Source: Rhizoctonia solani (taxonomy: Eukaryota > Basidiomycota > Agaricomycetes > Cantharellales > Ceratobasidiaceae). From it: a stretch of 64,000 nt of DNA. The stretch is from positions 1 to 64,000 of the forward strand of contig NC_057379.1 in the NCBI RefSeq assembly GCF_016906535.1. Direction: 5' to 3'. Positions 33,650 to 44,407 of the stretch are shown here, piece by piece. Numbering within the stretch: the stretch's first letter is position 1; every line of letters starts with the position of its first letter. The notes below the pieces were generated by a model that worked only from the letters and a program-made list of their open reading frames with translations, did not search any database and was not told where the DNA came from. The translations under genes were made by a program, and so were the position numbers.

Positions 33650-34767
33650 GGGTACCTGCTGCCGCGCGCAAGGACCCTAAGGACTCTGGTTGTGTTGAAA
33701 TTTGTAATATATCTAGAAGCTCGAATAGAATCTCACCCCTCTTCACAATTCCAATCACACCAGAAAGAAAAGCGGAACAATTAGAAGTCCTGATTGATTC
33801 AGGCGCCACCTCCTTCATGCACCCACGAACCGCGGAATCACTCCGCCTCCCACTCATAGATCTCCCCCTACCCTGCACCGTCACTATGCTCAATGGGTCG
33901 AGCCCCCAGGCTGGTAAAATCTGGAAGAAGGCTAACCTAACCTTCTCCTTTGATGGCAAACGTATGACTGAGACCTTCCTCATTTGTAACACAGGGTCTC
34001 ACGCCGCCATCTTAGGGTTAAAATGGTTGGATGCCCACAATCCGGAAATTGACTGGAATTCCTGCACACTGTCCTTCCCCACACACCACCAGAACACATG
34101 GCTATTGCTGAAGAGGAGGAAGCTGACAAGACCCACTTAAAGGAGTACCTCCCAAATACCACCCATACGCCAAGGTATTCGGGGAAGAAGAATTTAATAA
34201 GCTTCCCCCTCACCGACACTACGACATAGGGATTGAACTTACCAAAGAAGGCCCCCTAAACTTGCCCCTATATAGCATGACCAATGCTGAGTCTGCCACA
34301 CTCAAGGACTGGCTCAGGGACAGACTCAAGGCCGGAAAGATCCGCCCCAGCAAATTGTCAATAAGTTCCCCCGTTATGTTTGTGCCCAAAAAGGATGGCT
34401 CCCGTCGACTTGTGGTAGACTATCGTTGCCTGAACAACCGGACACAAAGAAGAATGTCTACCCGTTACCCGCCCAGATGACCTCATGGCCCAACTCCGTG
34501 GTGCCAAGGTCTTCACCAAACTAGACCTAAGGTGGGGTTACAATAACGTCCGTGTTAAAGAAGGTGACAAATGGAAGACGGCCTTCCAAACCAAGTACGG
34601 CCTCTACAAATCCCTGGTCATGACTTTTGGTCTGACAAACGCTCCTGCCGCTTTCCAGCACTTCATGACATGAACTATTCAAGGATTTACTGGACATATG
34701 CGTCATCATTTACCTCGATGACATCCTAATTTATTCTAAGGATGACGCATCTCACACGGAGCATGTC

Positions 34768-35343
34768 TGTTGTAGACACACTTGATACCAGGGAATCTAT
34801 TCCCTTTTCTCGAATTTAAACAAAAGCAAACGGACAACATTTTCGATCACGTGACCTCGGCGATATCATACGCTAAGCGCCGAGCCACGTCCCCTTCGCG
34901 CTTACCTCAGCATACGTAGCCACCTCCACCTGATGACATCACTATGACACGTCAGTGACACGTATGCATGAGTAAGGCCGACTGCAGAGCGGGGTTCTTA
35001 TTGGATTAGATATTTGATATGATGTATTTGTAATTAGTCACTCTGTAGAATATATAAGGAGGCCAACCGACCATGGTAACACCCAGGTCAATTACCTCTT
35101 GTCGCATCCCCATTACTGTACAAGGGCCTTAAGCCCAGTACCCACTTAGCTACTTAGTCACACCGCCTTAAGCGGCTTTCTTGCTGTAGTTACATAGCTG
35201 GCCATCGCCTTACGGCCTTGGTCATCGTAGTATAACTGGTCGTCGCCGTAGGATAGCTTGCTGCCGCCTTACGCGGTCTTCTACTTAGATACATCCGGCC
35301 GCAAGAGCCTTCCTCCTCGACGTCCTTACAGACGTCTAGGACA
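34768..35343 (+). repeat. LTR-5 5' LTR
   Basis: 576 bp, TGTTGTAGAC...CTAGGACA, shorter than the 3' copy mainly by small deletions (for example in the GGCGCTTATATC region). Followed by the AGGTAATCAACCT primer site. Confidence 0.9.
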
Positions 35344-35483
35344 CTAGGTAATCAACCTTACGTCGGTTGCAAAACCGTTCTGAACACCCACTACTAAGAC
35401 TCAACCCCGGAGAAGAATACCTGTACTAGCACGACCGAAATCACGTGATGGGGCCACCTTGCGGGAGATAATAATCAAAACTC

Positions 35484-35943
35484 CCCCACCCCCACGTAGT
35501 AGGAAATTGCTATAAGGCAGGATATTCCTATCCCCCGCATACCACACGGTTGCCGCACCTTTTGCCAGCGGAGCCAGACAGCAGATACACCCGCTTGCAG
35601 AGACTAGGTACTACATCACGCCGCCCACGGCAGTGATTAGTTACACTTACTGTTCAACGCTAGGTTGTTTGACGCAGGCTCTTAGCGTACTACGCAATAA
35701 AGCGTCATAAGTCCCCACCCCCACGTAGTAGGAAATTGCTATAAGGCAGGATATTCCTATCCCCCGCATACCACACGGTTGCCGCACCTTTTGCCAGCGG
35801 AGCCAGACAGCAGATACACCCGCTTGCAGAGACTAGGTACTACATCACGCCCGCCCACGGCAGTGATTAGTTACACTTACTGTTCAACGCTAGGTTGTTT
35901 GACGCAGGCTCTTAGCGTACTACGCAATAAAGCGCTCATAAGT
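35484..35943 (+). repeat. Tandem duplication of about 230 bp in the LTR-5 leader
   Basis: Two copies with junction near 35713, starting CCCACCCCCACGTAGTAGG (near 35484 and 35715) and ending at CATAAGTCC. They differ by a few indels. Both contain the AACGCTA...TAGCGT inverted repeat. The other elements have one copy. Confidence 0.88.
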
Positions 35944-36054
35944 CCTGACACAGGCATCTACTAGTACCCCTATCCCACCATTACTTCCCGTACTCCCACT
36001 CGCTTGTCCTTGCGGGCATCCTCCCACGCTGGCCGCTCCTATCCCCCACCTACC

Positions 36055-37403
36055 ATGGCAACCCGCTCCCGGACTTCCTCTCAAGCCCAGTCCCCTTTCG
36101 ATCCGAGAGACCTGGGACCCCGACTTCCGACAACCGCCCCTATCGAACTTGGGGAAGTCTCCCTTGAGCGGGTTACCCGCCTCCTCCTTGGACTCCTCAG
36201 CCAAGTCGAGAACCTCAAAAGGAAGCTCGAGGAAGTCAAAGAAACTGGGATCGAAACCCAAACCAACGTCGAGAACATATCTCAAACCGTCGATGTTGTC
36301 AAGGATGGGCTTCAAAGCCTCCAGCTCCATGGTCCAAGGACCCCAGAAACCAAGCCCCCGGTTGTGGAAGCAACGCCACAACCCCTACCAAAAACCGAGC
36401 CTATTGGATTGGTTAGTGGCCCCTCCTTCTGGCCCAAGCAACCAAAAGGGCTTCCCAGCTTTGCCCAGCCAGCCCCCCAGAGGGCCATACCCCCGCGAGT
36501 CCCTTCTCCCCCTCCATCTCCGCGTCTCCGATCCCCCATCGGAGCATCTGCCCCTCTCCCTCCGGCTCCAGTTGCCGCCTATCCAGCCCCGGTCAAAGTA
36601 GACCACCCAGATGCCTATACAGGCAAGATTGGGAGTGAAGCCAAGCAATGGCTCACAAGGATGCTGGCATGGACCCGGCTCAATGCGCGTATGTTTCCCA
36701 TGGACCAAGAAGTCCTGTCCTTCCTCCTAATGAATATGAAGGATTCTGCGGGAGCATGGGCGCACCCTCACCTTGACCAGCTTGGGTCACACCGGGCTAT
36801 CATCCAAACGGTCAAGGGATTCAAATTGGAGTTCCTGGCAGCATTCGGCGACCCTGACGCCACAAGGGCCGCCGAGCGGAAGATCACCACCCTTACCCAG
36901 TCCGGCACATGCGCGGACTACATCACAAAGTTCAGAACCTTAGCCATGGAACTGGACTGGAACGACGCGGCCCTCCAAGGCCAGTTTGCCCGCGGCCTCC
37001 ACTGGGAGGTCAGCCGCCAAATTGCTACCCGCAAACATCGCCCCCGAACACTCCTCGAGCTGCAAAACGCAGCACTTGTTATTGACAACGCTCTCCAAGA
37101 AGAGCGTGCTAGCCACCCGCCAAGGGATAATAAGTCTAGCAAGCAACCCAACCCCGCAAGGGGAACGAGTACGGCCAATCAAGTACCGGTTCGAAGAAAC
37201 TCTCCGACGACCCCAATTTCGTGTCGGAGGAGGAAAGGAATCGCCGCCGCGCCGCTGGCGCCTGCATCAAGTGCGGCAAAATGGGCCACAAGTTCGCGGA
37301 ATGCCGCACGGGCTGGAAGGCTACCCCTACTGAGGACAAAGGGAAAGCCAAGGAAACCGCCAAGATTGGCGAAGACTCCGAGTACCAATCGGGAAAAGAG
37401 TAA
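36055..37403 (+). pseudogene. gag: LTR-5 Gag, frameshifted before the zinc knuckle
   Basis: ATG 36055 in context TACCATGG. Open through the capsid-like region (QWLTRMLAW, GLHWEVSRQ) to about 37185, then the knuckle CIKCGKMGHKFAEC continues in another frame from 37221, so a 1-bp class indel lies at 37185-37215. Ends TAA 37401-37403 with GGGAAAA at 37391-37397. The Arg codon that is TGA in LTR-4 is CGC here. Confidence 0.85.
37391..37397 (+). promoter_or_regulatory. LTR-5 -1 frameshift heptamer GGGAAAA
   Basis: G GGA AAA GAG TAA in gag phase, as in the other three elements. Confidence 0.66.
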
Positions 37404-40400
37404 GGGTACCTGCTGCCGCGCGCAAGGACCCCAAGGACTCTGGTTTTGTCTCGGAAATATGTAATATATCAAATAGCCACAATAGAATCTCCCCCCTCTT
37501 CACTATTTCCATCAAACCAGAGAAACAAGCGGATCACTTAGAAGTCCTGATAGACTCAGGCGCCACCTCATCCTTCTTACACCCCCGTACAGCGGAACTA
37601 CTCCCGCCTCCCTCTAATAGACCTCCCACAACCCCGTACTGTTACTATGCTCGATGGATCGAGCCCCCAGGCTGGAAAGATTTGGAAGAAGGTCCACCTA
37701 ACCTTCCTATTTGATGGCAAACGCATGACGGAAACCTTCCTGATTTGCAATACTGGATCACACGCTGCCATCCTAGGAATTAAATGGTTAGAGAATCATA
37801 ATCCCGAAATCGATTGGAACTCGCGCACCCTCTCATTCCCTCACACGCCCCCGGAACACATAGCCATTGCTGAAGAGGAGGAAGCTGACAAGACACCCCT
37901 TGAAGGAGTACCCTCCAAGTACCCCTGAACTCCCCCCTTTATAGCATGACTGATGCCGAATCCGCTACACTCAAGGACTGGCTCAGGGACAAGCTCAAGG
38001 CTGGGAAATCCGACCCAGTAAATCACCAATCAGCTCCCGGTTATGTTCGTGCCCAAAAAGGATGGTTCCTGTTGACTCGTAGTAGACTATCGTCGCCTGA
38101 ACAACTGGACAAAGAAGAACGTTTACCCGCTACCCGTCCAGATGACCTCATGGCCCAGCTTTGCGGTGCCAAGGTCTTCACCAAGCTAGACCTAAGATGG
38201 GGTTACAATAACGTCCGTTAAAGAAGGTGACGAATGGAAACGGCTTTCTGCACCAATATGGCCTATACGAATCCCTGGTTATGACCTTTGGCTTGACTAA
38301 TGCTCCCGCGGCCTTCCAACACTTCATGAACGAACTGTTCAAGGATTTTGGATGTATGCGTCATCATCTACCTTGATGATATCCTAATCTACTCAAAGGA
38401 TGACGCAACCCATACCCAGCACGTCCATGAAGTCCTACGACGCTTAATGGAGAACCAATTGTTCTGTAAGGCATCCAAGTGTACATTCCACGTCACATCA
38501 GTGGAGTATTTAGGAATAATTGTATTGGATAAGGGATTCAGCCTGGATAAGCTCAAAATCCAGGCAGTCCAAGAATGGCCTACGCCCACCAAAGTCAAGG
38601 AAGTACAATCGTTCCTAGGCTTTGCCAATTTCCTGCGCCGCTTTGTTGCCAATTTTAGTCACATAGCCCGGCCACTGCACAACCTGGTGAAGAAAGATAC
38701 GCCATGGAAATGGGAAACTAGGGAACAGGAAGCCTTCCAAACTTGAAGGATGCCATCACTAGTGCCCCGGTACTCTGCCATGCCAACCCTGCCAAACCAT
38801 ACTTTCTCGAAACAGATGCCTCTGGCGCAGCACTGGGCTCTATACTAAGCCAACGCCAAGAGGATGGTCGCCTACATCCCCTAGGTTTCTTGTCAGAATC
38901 ATTCAAAGGTGCCAAACAGAACTACAACACCCACAACAAGGAACTCCTTGCGATCATCCGCTCCTTTGAATATTGGCGAATCTTCCTGGAAGGAACGGTC
39001 CACCCCATAACGGTATTCACCAATCACAGGAACTTAGAGTACTGGAAAGAATCCCAAACCTTCAACCGTCGTCATGCAAGGTGGCACCTTTTACTAGCTG
39101 GCTACAATTTCCAAATAGTCTATTGCCCTGGCAAGCAGTCTGGCAAACCAGATGCCCTGTCCCGCCGCGCCGACCACGCCAATATTCCGCCTGCCGACCA
39201 AACAATGCTGCCCGACCCCGTCTTTGCCAACTTGGCACTAGTTCTACCAGAAAAAGAGCTACAAAGGCGTATCAAGTCAAGCCTGGACCAGGACGAGTCC
39301 CTGGAAGAGATTCTCCAATTCTTACAAAACAAGTCCAAGGCACCACCCTCCATCAAACGCGCGTTCAAGGATTATGAAATGGAGGCTGGACTGTTGTTTT
39401 ATCAAGGACGGATTGTAGTACCGGACGTAGGGACCTTGAGGACGGATCTGCTCAATATCTTCCACGATAGTCCGTTGGCGGGCCATCCAGGCAGACAAAG
39501 GACTCTAGAACTAGTATCCAGAACTTACTACTGGCCCGGCATCCGTGCAGATACATACTGGCACGTTGACTCATGTGAAACCTGTCAACGGATTCGGAAA
39601 CCCAAGTACGCGTCGATCCCGCCTCAGCCTTTAGAACTCCCATCACGCCCGTGGCAACATGTGTCATACGACATGATAGTAGACCTACCCAAAGACGGAA
39701 ACTGTGATTCTATCCTGGTCATTGTGGATAGTTTTACTAAGTATGTGATCCTAGTAGAGTGCTCCAAGAAGCTCAAGGCCCCGGAACTTGCAGATCTATT
39801 TCTACGCCATGTGTGGAAGCATTACGGCATGCCGGAGAAGACAATATCAGACCGCGGACGGGTTTTTAATAACAAATTCCTGAAGGCGCTGTACCAACGC
39901 CTGGGGATAGACCCCCACTTCTCTTTGGCCTACCATCCTCAAAGCAACGGGCAAACAGAACGCGTGAACCCCACGGTGGAACACTTTTTACGGGCGTACT
40001 CAGGGGTAAACCAGAAAGACTGGGTCAAGTGGCTACCAATGGCGGAATTTGCCTACAACAACGCGGTACACAGCTCAACAGGCAAATCTCCCTTCAAAGC
40101 ACTTTACGGCTGGGAACCTTCCTTGACTCCAAGTAACGTCCCAACGGATGTCCCCAAGGCAGATAATCTGGCAACTCAAATGGAGGAACAATGGCGGGAA
40201 ATAGAGGCGGCACTCCGGCAATCAAAGACACGCATGGTAGCCGGAGAAGCAGGTAAACCACTTGAATTCGAAATCGGGAAGAAGCCTGGCTGGACGCCAA
40301 GAATGTGAAGCTGAAGACCCTTAGTCCAAAGCTAACTGAACAACGCCTAGGCCCCTTCAAGGTAACCGAGAAAATCTCCGACAGGGCTTACCGCTTGGAA

Positions 40401-40731
40401 CTTCCGCCAACCATGCGGATCCATAACGTTTTCTATGTGGGACTCTTATCTAAGGTCAAGAGGGACAAAAAGCGCACCTTTGAAAATCGCCCCCCTCCAG
40501 TCACCGTGGACGGGGAAGGAATACAAAGTGGAAGGGATAACGGACATGGAAGAACGGAACGGAAAATGGTTCTTCAGAGTCAAATGGAAGGGCTACGGAC
40601 CAGAAGATAACACGTGGGAGCCCCAGGAGAACCTCAAAAATGCGGGGAAAATTTTGAAAAAATACAAAGAAGAAATGAGAAAGAAGGCCCTCGGCGCTGC
40701 CAAGGCCCTTAGAGGGGGGGCAGTGTCGTAG
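37398..40731 (+). pseudogene. pol: LTR-5 Pol, deletion and several frameshifts
   Basis: Protease DSGATSS with a nearby frame change, then a deletion of roughly 100 bp near 37926 relative to LTR-4, more single-base changes near 38010, 38090, 38220, 38345, 38742, 40290 and 40515. RT YLDD near 38368, RNase H ETDASG, integrase DSCETC finger, SDRG and NGQTER, and chromodomain [17 protein letters not shown] are recognisable. The central RNase H/integrase part (38743-40308) is open for 521 codons. Confidence 0.85.
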
Positions 40732-41307
40732 ACACACTTGATACCAGGGAATTTATTCCCATTTTCTCGAATTTAAACAAAAGCAAACGGACAACATTTT
40801 CGATCACGTGACCTCGGCGCTTATATCATACGCTAAGCGCCGAGCCACGTCCCCTTCCGCGCTTACCTCAGCATACGTAGCCACCTCCACCTGATGACAT
40901 CACTATGACACGTCAGTGACACGTATGCATGAGTAAGGCTGACTGCGGAGCGGGGTTCTTATTGGATTAGATATTTGATATGATGTATTTGTAATTAGTC
41001 ACTCTGTAGAATATATAAGGAGGCCAACCGACCATGGTAACACCCAGGTCGATTACCTCTTGTCGCATCCCCATTACTGTACAAGGGCCTTAAGCCCAGT
41101 AACCCACTTAGCTACTTAGTCCACACCGCCTTAAGCGGCTTTCTTGCTGTAGTTACATAGCTGGCCATCGCCCTTACGGCCTTGGTCATCGTAGTATAAC
41201 TGGTCGTCGCCGTAGGATAGCTTGCTGCCGCCTTACGCGGTCTTCTACTTAGATACATCCGGCCGCAAGCGCCTTCCTCCTCGACGTCCTTACAGACGTC
41301 TAGGACA
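40724..41307 (+). repeat. LTR-5 3' LTR
   Basis: 584 bp, starts TGTCGTAGAC (TGTTGTAGAC in the 5' copy, a CpG/TpG difference); preceded by an AGAGGGGGGGCAG polypurine tract. Confidence 0.9.
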
Positions 41308-43611
41308 ATGTCCACAAGGTTCTGAAAAGGCTAATGGATAACCAGTTGTTTTGCAAAGCGTCAAAGTGTACCTTCCACGTCACATCAGTGGAATACCTTG
41401 GGATAATTGTCTTGGACAAAGGCTTTAGTCTGGATAAACTCAAAATCCAGGCAGTTCAAGAATGGCCTACGCCCACCAAGGTTAAAGAGGTACAATCCTT
41501 CCTTGGATTTGCCAACTTCCTCCGCCAATTCGTTGCCAACTTTAGCCACATGGCCAGACCGCTACACAACCTGGTCAAGAAAGATACGGCTTGGAATTGG
41601 GGTCCTAAAGAACAAGAAGCTTTCCAGGGGTTAAAGGATGCTATTACCAATGCCCCAGTCCTATGCCACGCCAACCCTGCAAAACCTTATTTCCTGGAAA
41701 CAGACGCCTCAGGTGCGGCCTTAGGGTCTATACTCAGCCAACGCCAGGAAGACAGACGTTACACCCCTTAGGATTCCTGTCAGAATCGTTCAAGGGAGCG
41801 GAACAAAACTATGATACCCACAACAAGGAACTATTGGCTATCATACGATCCTTTGAACACTGGCGTATATTCCTGGAAGGAACTGCACACCCAATCACCG
41901 TGTTTACCGATCACCGCAATCTGGAGTACTGGAAGGAGTCAAGAACCTTCAACCGTCGCCACACACAATGGCACCTTCTACTAGCCGGATACAACTTCCA
42001 GATCGTCTATTGCCCCGGGAAACAATCAGGGAAACCGGATGCACTTTCACGCCGCCCAGATCACGCCAACATCCCTCCAACCAACCAAACCATGCTCCCA
42101 GATCCTGTCTTTGCCAACGTTGCGCTAGTCTTGCCAGAAAAGGAATTACAACGCCAGATCAAGCGATCCCTAGACCAAGACAAGTCCTTGGAAGAAATCC
42201 TCCAATTCCTCCAAAATGAATCAAAGGCACCACCTTCCATCAAACGGGCATTCAAGGATTATGAAATGGAAGCCAGGTTGTTATTCTACCAAGGACAAAT
42301 TGTAGTACCAGATGTAGGCACCCTAAGGACGGACTTACTACGGATATTCCACAATAGCCCCTTAGCTGGACATCCTGGTAGACAACAAACCTTGGAATTG
42401 GTCTCGCGCAACTACTACTGGCCTGGCATCCGTGCAGACACTTATTGGCACGTGGACTCCTGTGAAACATGTCAACAAATTAGGAAGCCCAAGTATGCGT
42501 CTATCCCACCTCAGCCCCTAGAACTCCCGACTAGACCCTGGCAACACGTTTCTTACAACATGATCGTGGACTTACCAAGGACGGAAACCACAACTCAATC
42601 CTGGTCATAGTAGACAGCTTCACCAAGTATGGGGTTTTTGTCAAATGCTCCAAGAAGCTAAAGGCACCTGAGCTAGCGGAGTTGTTCCTGGAACACATAT
42701 GGAAACGCCACGGCATGCCGGAGAAAACTATATCCGATAGAGGGAGGGTCTTCAACAATAAATTCCTGCGGGCCCTGTACAAACGCCTTGGCATTGACCC
42801 ACACTTCTCATCGGCATATCACCCCCAGAGCAACGGACAAACAGAACGAGTCAACCCTTCTATCAAACACTTCCTCAGGGCTTATTCAGGGGTCAATCAA
42901 CGGGACTGGACTAAATGGCTCCCTATGGCGGAGTTCGCATACAACAATGCCGTACACAGTAGCACGGTAAAACCCCCTTCAAAGCGCTGTATGGATGGGA
43001 ACCTACCTTAACCCCATCCAACGTACCTACAGACGTCCCGGAAGCAGATGATCTTGCCCAAACAATGGAAGTTCAATGGAAGGAGGTGGAAGCCGCCCTC
43101 CGGCAATCTAAGCAACGAATGACAGCCGGAGAAGATGGAAGCCCAATTGAATTCGAAATTGGCAAAGAAGCCTGGTTGGACGCCAAGAATATTAACCTTA
43201 AAACACTAAGTCCCAAACTAACGGAACAACGTCTGGGACCCTTTAAGGTTATTGAAAAAATCTCCGACCAAGCTTACCGCTTGGAACTTCCCCCAACCAT
43301 GCGGATCCACAACGTCTTCTATGTGGGACTCTTATCCAAGGTCAAGAGGGATAAGAAGCGTACCTTTGAAAGTCGTCCCCCTCCAGTCACCGTGGACGGG
43401 GAAGAAGAATACAAAGTAGAGGGGATAACAGACATGGAGGAAAGGAACGGAGAATGGTTCTTCAGAGTCAAATGGAAGGGCTACGGACCAGAAGAGAACA
43501 CGTGGGAGCCCCGGGAAAACCTCAAAAATGCGGGGAAAATTTTGAGAAAATATGAAGAAGAAATGAGAAAAAAGGCCCTTGGCGCTGCCAAGGCCCTTAG
43601 AGGGGGGGCAG

Positions 43612-44159
43612 TGTTGTAGACACACTCGATACCAGGGAATTTATTCCCATTTTCTCGATTTTAAACGAAGGCAAACGGACAACATTTTTGCACGTCTTCG
43701 GCGCTTATATCATACGCACGCCGAGCCACGTAGCCATCTCCACCTGGTGACATCACTATGACACGTCAGTGACACGTATGCATGAGTAAGGCCGACTGCG
43801 GAGCGGGGTTCTTATTGGTTATAGTATTGCATATAATGTATTTGTAAATAGTTCACCTCTGTAATATATAAGGAGGCCAACCAACCATGGTAACACCCAG
43901 GTCAATTACCTCTTGTCGCATCCCATACTGTACAAGGGCCTTACAGCCCAGCAACCCCACTTAGTCACTCAGTCTACACCGCCTTAAGCGGCTTCTGCGT
44001 TGTACTTACATAGCTTGCCATTGCCCGTACGGCCTTGGTCATTGTAGTATAGCTGGTTGTTGTCGTAGGATAGCTTGCCACCGCCTTAAGCGGTTTTTAC
44101 TTAGATACACCCGGCCGCAAGCGCCCTCCTCCTCAACGTCCTTACAGACGTCTAGGACA
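43612..44159 (+). repeat. LTR-4 3' LTR
   Basis: 548 bp with an internal deletion spanning the part that carries TCACGTGA and the following GC-rich stretch in the 5' copy. Followed by ATTGG. Confidence 0.9.
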
Positions 44160-44164
44160 ATTGG

Positions 44165-44407
44165 CTTGGCATGACAGCGGAGCTTTGAGGATCCAGCAGA
44201 CAAAGTCTGAGACAAGGTAGCACTTTCTTATGATTGCCATGAGACATGTGATTGTAAACCTGGAGGCCATGATACAAAAGAACCAATGCTCGCAGGTAGC
44301 AATACCCCCAATTGTGATCTTTGCAGTCCCAGCTACTACTTGAGCTACTTAGCAGTCTATCACCACTATCTCACATTTATCCTTTTCATCACACTTAGAT
44401 CCTCACC
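44165..44407 (+). promoter_or_regulatory. Upstream region of the SNF2 gene
   Basis: Remaining right half of the intergenic region split by LTR-4. No TATA box is obvious; pyrimidine-rich stretches precede the ATG, common in fungal promoters. Confidence 0.4.

Larger units (their letters stand above)
34768..41307 (+). mobile_element. LTR-5: Ty3-type chromodomain retrotransposon nested in LTR-4
   Basis: LTRs 34768-35343 (576 bp) and 40724-41307 (584 bp), target duplication ATGTC at 34763-34767 and 41308-41312. Same family as its host LTR-4. The target lies in RT just after the YLDD region. Confidence 0.94.
33644..43619 (+). pseudogene. pol: LTR-4 Pol, frameshifted and split by LTR-5
   Basis: Left part 33644-34767: protease DSGAT, RT to YLDD (near 34715), with frame changes around 34080-34140, 34440 and 34672. 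Right part 41313-43619: rest of RT, RNase H ETDASG, integrase with DSCETC finger, SDRG, NGQTER, and chromodomain [17 protein letters not shown], with frame changes near 41750, 42590 and 42970. The stop overlaps the 3' LTR. Confidence 0.85.
31216..44159 (+). mobile_element. LTR-4: Ty3-type chromodomain retrotransposon, outer element of the second nest
   Basis: LTRs 31216-31805 (590 bp) and 43612-44159 (548 bp; about 42 bp are deleted around 43690-43735), ends TGTTGTAGAC...CTAGGACA, target duplication ATTGG at 31211-31215 and 44160-44164. LTR-5 is inserted in its RT region. Gag and pol are damaged by several 1-bp indels and a TGA. Confidence 0.94.

Noticed and set aside
34768..35343. Solo LTR
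   Set aside because: It has a downstream body, a matching 3' LTR at 40724 and a shared ATGTC duplication, so it is the 5' LTR of LTR-5.
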